Shown here piece after piece: positions 19,748 to 22,739 of a stretch of 22,739 nucleotides of DNA (the first letter of the stretch is position 1; each line of letters opens with the position of its first letter). The stretch comes from a virus. Made by a program: the position numbers and the translations under genes. Below the pieces are notes generated by a model, which saw nothing but the letters and a program-made list of their open reading frames with translations, made no database searches and was not told the origin of the DNA. The stretch lies in the IMG/VR virus record IMGVR_UViG_3300045738_001042, positions 1-22,739 of that record; one strand, given 5' to 3'.

Positions 19748-20037
19748 GCGATCTCGCAACGGAATTAGCGAAAGTAAACCCAAGCGCCCAGTTATTGGAG
19801 CCGCGGGAACATTTCGACCAGGCGTTGGTGGCGATCACGGACACCCCCGAGGACCACTGGTCCCGCCAGCAAGGCGCATTGCCCGTGGCTGTGTACGACA
19901 CGGGGAAGTGTGTTATCGCGATTATGGCGTGGTTGGAGTGTGATGAGGAAGGGGCTTGGGAGTGGTTTAGCTTCAATACCGCCGAGGCGTGGGTGGGAGA
20001 GGGCACGCCGACATTCTGTTCTGATGCCACGGCGTAA
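19744..20037 (+). CDS. Phage protein of unknown function
   Basis: The 97-aa product starts with GTG 19744 (GTGA overlap). Its C-terminal half carries AVYDTGKCVIAIMAWLECDE, EGAWEWFSFNTAEAWVGEGT and PTF. This is the pattern 'Y-D-x-x-K-x-I-x-x-L ... E-E-A-x-E-(W/Y)-x-x-(Y/F)-N-x-x-x-A-W-(V/I)-G-E-x-T-P-x-F' of a very widespread, uncharacterised phage protein. It is mostly helical with no catalytic motif visible. Confidence 0.7.
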   Translation: MSDLATELAKVNPSAQLLEPREHFDQALVAITDTPEDHWSRQQGALPVAVYDTGKCVIAIMAWLECDEEGAWEWFSFNTAEAWVGEGTPTFCSDATA

Positions 20038-20251
20038 GCGCGAAGGCCCGACCTATTACATCCCAAGGGGGATCAATCTTCGTATCCGTTTCCGGCACCG
20101 GGATGATGGGTGGTGGGCGACCTGCCCCCCGATTGGGTTGCGTGAGTGCCACGAGGATTTGTCCAAACTCCTCCACAGGCTGGCCTGGCTGATGCCAGAA
20201 AGAATCATCGAAAGGGGCACCTTCGGCACGTTGGAGGATGACATCGATTGA
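20024..20251 (+). CDS. 75-aa protein of unknown function
   Basis: ATG 20024 lies inside the last codons of the previous gene and gives MPRRKREGPTYYIPRGINLR, IRFRHRDDGWWATCPPIGLR, then a helix ECHEDLSKLLHRLAWLMPER. The beta-beta-beta-alpha layout with 'R-x-D-D-G-x-W-x-A-x-x-P' loosely recalls HicB/DUF1902-type partial RNase H folds. No toxin partner is present. The start could not be confirmed by a strong ribosome site. Confidence 0.55.
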   Translation: MPRRKREGPTYYIPRGINLRIRFRHRDDGWWATCPPIGLRECHEDLSKLLHRLAWLMPERIIERGTFGTLEDDID

Positions 20252-20255
20252 GTTA

Positions 20256-20285
20256 TTGGTTGCGTAACCGATCCGCCCGTATTAT
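20256..20285 (+). promoter_or_regulatory. Promoter with overlapping palindrome before the ribbon-helix-helix gene
   Basis: TTGGTT (20256-20261) and TATTAT (20280-20285) lie 18 bases apart in the only A+T-rich gap of this area. GGTTGCGTAACC (20258-20269) is a near-palindrome over the -35 side and resembles the GGTTA/TAACC repeat near 8576. Autoregulation by the following protein would fit. Confidence 0.45.
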
Positions 20286-20302
20286 AGTTAGGTGGATAAG
20301 AG

Positions 20303-20845
20303 GTGGGTAAGATTCCCCAGAGGGCGGTTAGTGTTCCGCGCATCCTGTTTGACCAAATCGAAGAGGCCGCGCACAAGGAATACCGCGATGTCTCCAATAT
20401 GGTGCGGATTTTACTCATGGAGGCGTTAGACCGTCGTGCGGAGAGGGGCGCCCTGTTTCACCCCCAATCGATACGAAAAATCGGTGAGATGGGGAGGTGC
20501 GAAAAGGCCCTGCCTGACGATTGTGAACTAAGAGAAATGTTGGTTGAAGGAAAAAAGATGTACGTTGCGGTATGTGGCCGGGACGCGCCCGCGCACCGAT
20601 TCACGTTGAAGGACGGGACTGCGTGTTTTGGCTACTGGCCGACATTGGCAAAAACCAGGTTGGACTTGGAGGGAGTGCGGAAGCACAGGTCGCCCAGGCT
20701 CAGGGAGAAAGATGTGGTCATCATCCGGCAGCGCCTAGACCAGGGTGAGGCGATGGCTGCGATTGCGGAAACTTTCGGGGTGTCTAGGGACGCGATCCGT
20801 GATATAAAGCGAGGGCGAACGTGGAAATCTGTTATGGAGGAGTAA
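20303..20845 (+). CDS. Ribbon-helix-helix protein with C-terminal helix-turn-helix
   Basis: The 180-aa product starts with GTG 20303. Residues 5-45 (RAVSVPRILFDQIEEAAHKE, RDVSNMVRILLMEALDRR) match an Arc/CopG-type ribbon-helix-helix: a strand, a helix, then 'S-N-M-V-R-x-L-L'. Residues 133-176 (REKDVVIIRQRLDQGEAMAA, IAETFGVSRDAIRDIKRG, RTWKSV) match the HTH often found at the end of phage HNH/AP2 proteins ('G-x-x-x-x-x-I-A-x-x-F-G-V-S-x-x-x-I-x-x-I-x-x-G-x-x-W'). No nuclease motif lies between, so it is probably a regulator with two DNA-binding ends. Confidence 0.7.
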   Translation: MGKIPQRAVSVPRILFDQIEEAAHKEYRDVSNMVRILLMEALDRRAERGALFHPQSIRKIGEMGRCEKALPDDCELREMLVEGKKMYVAVCGRDAPAHRFTLKDGTACFGYWPTLAKTRLDLEGVRKHRSPRLREKDVVIIRQRLDQGEAMAAIAETFGVSRDAIRDIKRGRTWKSVMEE

Positions 20846-20848
20846 AAA

Positions 20849-21148
20849 ATGCTAGAAGAATATGAAGAAATGGGGCCAAGATCCCCCACCCAAATTGCCC
20901 GATACCGAGCGATGGGGCTCAGAATAAGAATCGAGGAGGGAGTGGTTTGGATACATTCCCTGGACCGCCCTGATTTAGGCGGGCGCCCCCCGGTTTACCC
21001 TGAACCACGGCAGCGGTCTGTCCATACGCGGTTCACCGCGTCGGAGTGGGACGTTATCGGCCAAAGGGCTGTGAAGTCGGGCGTCCCAAAGACCATCTTT
21101 ATCCACGATACCGTCATGGCGGCGGTGGGAAAGAAGGGGCGTGCCTAG
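20849..21148 (+). CDS. Ribbon-helix-helix/MobC-like DNA-binding protein
   Basis: ATG 20849 has GGAGGAG upstream. The 99-aa product has an N-terminal helix (SPTQIARYRAMGLRIRIEEG) and a proline-rich linker (GGRPPVYPEPRQ). It ends with RSVHTRFTASEWDVIGQRAV and KSGVPKTIFIHDTVMAAV (residues 56-95). That last part is a strand followed by two helices as in MobC-like ribbon-helix-helix accessory proteins ('F-T-x-x-E-W-x-x-I ... A ... S/K ... F-I-x-x-x-x'). It follows the previous regulator by three bases. DNA binding is likely; mobilisation is not implied. Confidence 0.6.
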   Translation: MLEEYEEMGPRSPTQIARYRAMGLRIRIEEGVVWIHSLDRPDLGGRPPVYPEPRQRSVHTRFTASEWDVIGQRAVKSGVPKTIFIHDTVMAAVGKKGRA

Positions 21149-21570
21149 TGGAGGCTGGCTACTACATAGCTGAGGTCCGGGGGGTAGGGAATAAGGTGTT
21201 CAAGACAGCCATCGAGATTCATCTCCGGTATCTCGTGACTTCCGGGCCTTACGCCATGGACGGCCAGGTGCCCGTGGCGCTCTCCACCACGAAGAACTTA
21301 GCGACCGAGTTACTAGGCCGCTTCGTTATTAAGACGAAAAACCGCATCCTGGCGCCCTCCCCGTTCTGCCCGTACCACAAGGCGTGGGTCGAGGCCGTGG
21401 GGCGGGAGCCCCAGGAAGGCGAAGCCATGGCCCCGCAGGTACTCCTGAACCAGTCGTTCTGGGTCGAGGTTGGGCCACGATCTGACAGCAAGCCCGAATT
21501 GGTGGTGCGGCGCATCCTCTGGAAGACGGGCTGGCCCCAGCGGGGTGACAGCCCCCCGCCAGCCGAGTAG
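21148..21570 (+). CDS. Protein of unknown function
   Basis: GTG 21148 overlaps the preceding TAG as TAGTG, with AAGGGG eight bases upstream. It gives 140 residues: VEAGYYIAEVRGVGNKVFKT, HLRYLVTSGPYAMDGQVPVA, then STTKNLATELLGRFVIKTKN and a tail ending RRILWKTGWPQRGDSPPPAE. The first half is strand-rich and shows no known motif. The isolated CPYH triad does not make a zinc site. It is the last gene before a strong terminator. Confidence 0.55.
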   Translation: MEAGYYIAEVRGVGNKVFKTAIEIHLRYLVTSGPYAMDGQVPVALSTTKNLATELLGRFVIKTKNRILAPSPFCPYHKAWVEAVGREPQEGEAMAPQVLLNQSFWVEVGPRSDSKPELVVRRILWKTGWPQRGDSPPPAE

Positions 21571-21614
21571 TCACACACCCGACCGGGCACACAGCCCCGG
21601 CCGGACCTCCCCAA

Positions 21615-21644
21615 GGGGGCCTGCTCACCGCAGGCCCCCTTTTT
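21615..21644 (+). terminator. Strong intrinsic terminator closing the rightward gene run
   Basis: GGGGGCCTGC (21615-21624) pairs perfectly with GCAGGCCCCC (21630-21639) around TCACC, followed by five T. It lies 45 bases after the last stop and is the clearest terminator in the window. Confidence 0.9.
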
Positions 21645-21651
21645 CTTTGCC

Positions 21652-21665
21652 CCCGGTAAACCGGG
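21652..21665. repeat. Small palindrome CCCGGTAAACCGGG
   Basis: Six-base arms CCCGGT and ACCGGG flank AA. It directly follows the terminator and precedes the repeat array. No T-run is present, so it is more like a protein-binding site or boundary element than a terminator. Confidence 0.4.
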
Positions 21666-21698
21666 TAAAAACTAAGCCCGAAAGTTGCCGGAAAACCC

Positions 21699-21822
21699 CA
21701 CCGACCAATAATTGCCGAAAAAAAACTTGAATTAGTGGTCGGTGCCGCTAACCCCTGTTTCTAGGGGCTTTTCCCCCACCGACATCCAATCCCTCGGAAT
21801 TTCCTTGAATTAAAGGTCGGTG
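21699..21822. repeat. Array of four CACCGACC-type sites in alternating orientation
   Basis: CACCGACC (21699), GGTCGGTG (21737), CACCGACA (21777) and GGTCGGTG (21815) stand 38, 40 and 38 bases apart, alternately forward and reverse. Three share a longer motif, CACCGACCNNTAATT, and two of these continue as CAAG. Each pair of facing sites makes a 46-bp unit with 19-bp imperfect arms around an 8-bp core (A8 in the first unit). A CCCCT/AGGGG hairpin with a T-run (21752-21771) separates the units. It may be operators, a partition site, a second origin or a small structured RNA. The gap 21571-21934 holds no gene. Confidence 0.6.
21752..21772 (+). terminator. Weak hairpin with T-run between the two repeat units
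   Basis: CCCCT (21752-21756) pairs with AGGGG (21763-21767) around a 6-nt loop, then CTTTT. It is short, but its position exactly between the repeat units suggests that it limits transcription through them. Confidence 0.35.
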
Positions 21823-21934
21823 ACTCCCTGGGAATCGTGGTTAGGGGTGGTTTTGGCTTGATTAACCGATGTGGGGGGTGTAACTTGATTCAGTGAGTAA
21901 GGGCTGGGTGCCGCAAGAACCCGGAGGGAAACGA

Positions 21935-22165
21935 ATGAGCAAAATTAACGAAATCACCGAGTGTGCGCTGAAGTACACCCTTGAGGAGTTTACCGCTGAC
22001 CTCGGCCTTGACCTGGTCGAAGCGGTAAGGGGCGGTAATACCCTGGCTTTGGAGTATAACGCCAGTGACCATCCTGCCCCCCCTTGGCCCCAGGCGCGAT
22101 TACGCTCAGCAGTTCGGGGAAGGGAGCATCTGCCAGAATCCGTGTTGCGAGCCAAGAGGGCTTGA
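21935..22165 (+). CDS. 76-aa protein of unknown function
   Basis: ATG 21935 has GGAGGG upstream at good spacing; an upstream in-frame start at 21893 lacks one. The product opens with a helical part (SKINEITECALKYTLEEFTA, DLGLDLVEAVRGG) and ends in a basic tail (PPWPQARLRSAVRGREHLPE). The helical part could be a small DNA-binding module, but no helix-turn-helix is clear. It is the first gene after the repeat array, so it may be controlled by it. Confidence 0.55.
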   Translation: MSKINEITECALKYTLEEFTADLGLDLVEAVRGGNTLALEYNASDHPAPPWPQARLRSAVRGREHLPESVLRAKRA

Positions 22166-22175
22166 TTATGCCCCG

Positions 22176-22206
22176 GCAGGTACGCCCAGCAGGTGGGTGT
22201 GCCTGC
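22176..22206 (+). promoter_or_regulatory. 12-bp stem-loop upstream of the ribbon-helix-helix-like gene
   Basis: GCAGGTACGCCC (22176-22187) pairs with GGGTGTGCCTGC (22195-22206) over 12 bp with two G-U pairs and a 7-nt loop. No T-run follows. The G-U pairs, stable only in RNA, suggest an RNA structure rather than an operator. Confidence 0.35.
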
Positions 22207-22208
22207 TC

Positions 22209-22236
22209 TTGCAATGGGCAGCGCGTGGTGTATCCT
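22209..22236 (+). promoter_or_regulatory. Possible promoter for the right-end gene pair
   Basis: TTGCAA (22209-22214) and TATCCT (22231-22236) are 16 bases apart. This fits a modest sigma70-like promoter about 20 bases before the GGAGGA ribosome site of the next gene. Confidence 0.35.
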
Positions 22237-22256
22237 TCTGACTTGGAGGAATCAAT

Positions 22257-22658
22257 ATGAAACTAAATGTACAACTTGAAGATAGCGTTCTGGCCCATTT
22301 GGCCGCTAAGTCACTCAGAACCGGAAAGGGCATAAACCAACTCCTGGAGGAAGCGTTGGTGATACAGCCAGCGAAGGCGCCGACCCCGCGTAAACGGAAG
22401 AAGCTAAACCAGCGGCTCTCCGGCTCCATGGTGAAGGAGATTCGGACCACGGTCCTGGAAAACCCCGGTATAGCCATCCCGAAGTTCATGTATGTGCAGG
22501 GCACGAAGGTGCCGTACCAGACCGCATGGTCTATCGCTAACTGCACGACCTACGTCTCCGACAAAAAGGCTGAGATCGCGGGCAACGGGTTCATTACCAA
22601 AACGCAGGCTAATGAGTACCTCGTAAAACGAGGCAAGGTAGCGAGATACCATGGGTAG
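22257..22658 (+). CDS. Protein with ribbon-helix-helix-like N terminus
   Basis: ATG 22257 has GGAGGA upstream. The 133-aa product begins MKLNVQLEDSVLAHLAAKSL with GKGINQLLEEALVI, i.e. a strand, helix, turn and helix as in Arc/CopG regulators. It is followed by a basic linker (PRKRKKLNQRLSG). The rest (residues 60-133: VKEIRTTVLENPGIAIPKFM, PYQTAWSIANCTTYVSDKK, TKTQANEYLVKRGKVARYHG) is an unrecognised domain. It is a third ribbon-helix-helix-type protein within 2.4 kb and the nearest complete regulator downstream of the repeat array. Confidence 0.6.
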   Translation: MKLNVQLEDSVLAHLAAKSLRTGKGINQLLEEALVIQPAKAPTPRKRKKLNQRLSGSMVKEIRTTVLENPGIAIPKFMYVQGTKVPYQTAWSIANCTTYVSDKKAEIAGNGFITKTQANEYLVKRGKVARYHG

Positions 22659-22739
22659 ATACGACGAGGGACCATATAGCTCAGACGATATGTTCCCACC
22701 GGACTTCGACCAACAGGTTGAAACCCGGATCGCCGCTGC
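22651..22739 (+). CDS. Start of a gene cut by the right edge
   Basis: ATG 22651 overlaps the end of the previous gene by 8 bases. It is open to the window edge, giving MGRYDEGPYSSDDMFPPDFD and nine further residues. It is acidic and disordered-looking, and too short to assign. The overlap matches the style of the other coupled genes. Confidence 0.5.
   Translation, partial: MGRYDEGPYSSDDMFPPDFDQQVETRIAA

Noticed and set aside
21699-21822. CRISPR array
   Set aside because: The repeated sites are short, alternate in orientation and have no long direct repeats or equal spacers, so this is not a CRISPR.

Overview
The window is a G+C-rich piece of a tailed temperate bacteriophage (or prophage). 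It carries an HK97-fold capsid and packaging set, a tyrosine integrase, and a YqaJ/ERF/SSB recombination set with a replication initiator. Ribosome binding sites are GGAGG-type and genes are tightly packed, often with ATGA, GTGA, TGATG or TAATG overlaps, and GTG starts are common. The host cannot be named. A secreted dockerin-like protein and the base composition hint at a free-living G+C-rich Gram-negative such as Desulfobacterota or Myxococcota, but that is inference.

Positions 1-8492 are read leftward and hold the late module. In transcription order: a zinc-ribbon protein, two very small proteins (one a 40-aa zinc ribbon), the probable small terminase, the large terminase, a 73-aa unknown, a ParB-like protein, a portal-MuF fusion, a prohead protease with a long acidic tail (probably protease plus scaffold), the major capsid protein, and the 5' part of a glycosyltransferase that leaves the window. 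Four of these genes are preceded closely by an intrinsic-terminator-like hairpin with a U-tract.

Positions 8541-8763 form a divergent control region: a TGn-extended -10 promoter faces the late module, with two short palindromes near its start point, and the integrase runs the other way. Downstream of the integrase is a 320-base non-coding stretch with a possible promoter, an RNA leader with two mutually exclusive pairings, and a 12-bp perfect hairpin.

Positions 9946-16122 are the rightward recombination and replication module: YqaJ exonuclease, ERF annealing protein, a protein that is 23% cysteine, SSB, a winged-helix protein, a replication initiator, a helicase-loader-like protein, a RuvC-like resolvase, an HNH nuclease and several unknowns. 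The initiator gene carries helically phased repeats between its two domains, a good origin candidate.

Positions 16106-21570 are accessory and regulatory genes: small membrane proteins, a tandem-HTH protein, a zinc-finger/membrane-protein fusion, a secreted dockerin/cohesin-like protein, an excisionase-like protein and two ribbon-helix-helix proteins. A strong terminator closes this run. After it comes a 360-base intergenic region with four copies of one motif in alternating orientation at 38/40/38-bp spacing. Then come a 76-aa unknown, another ribbon-helix-helix-like protein and the start of a gene cut by the right edge. Tail and lysis genes are not seen.
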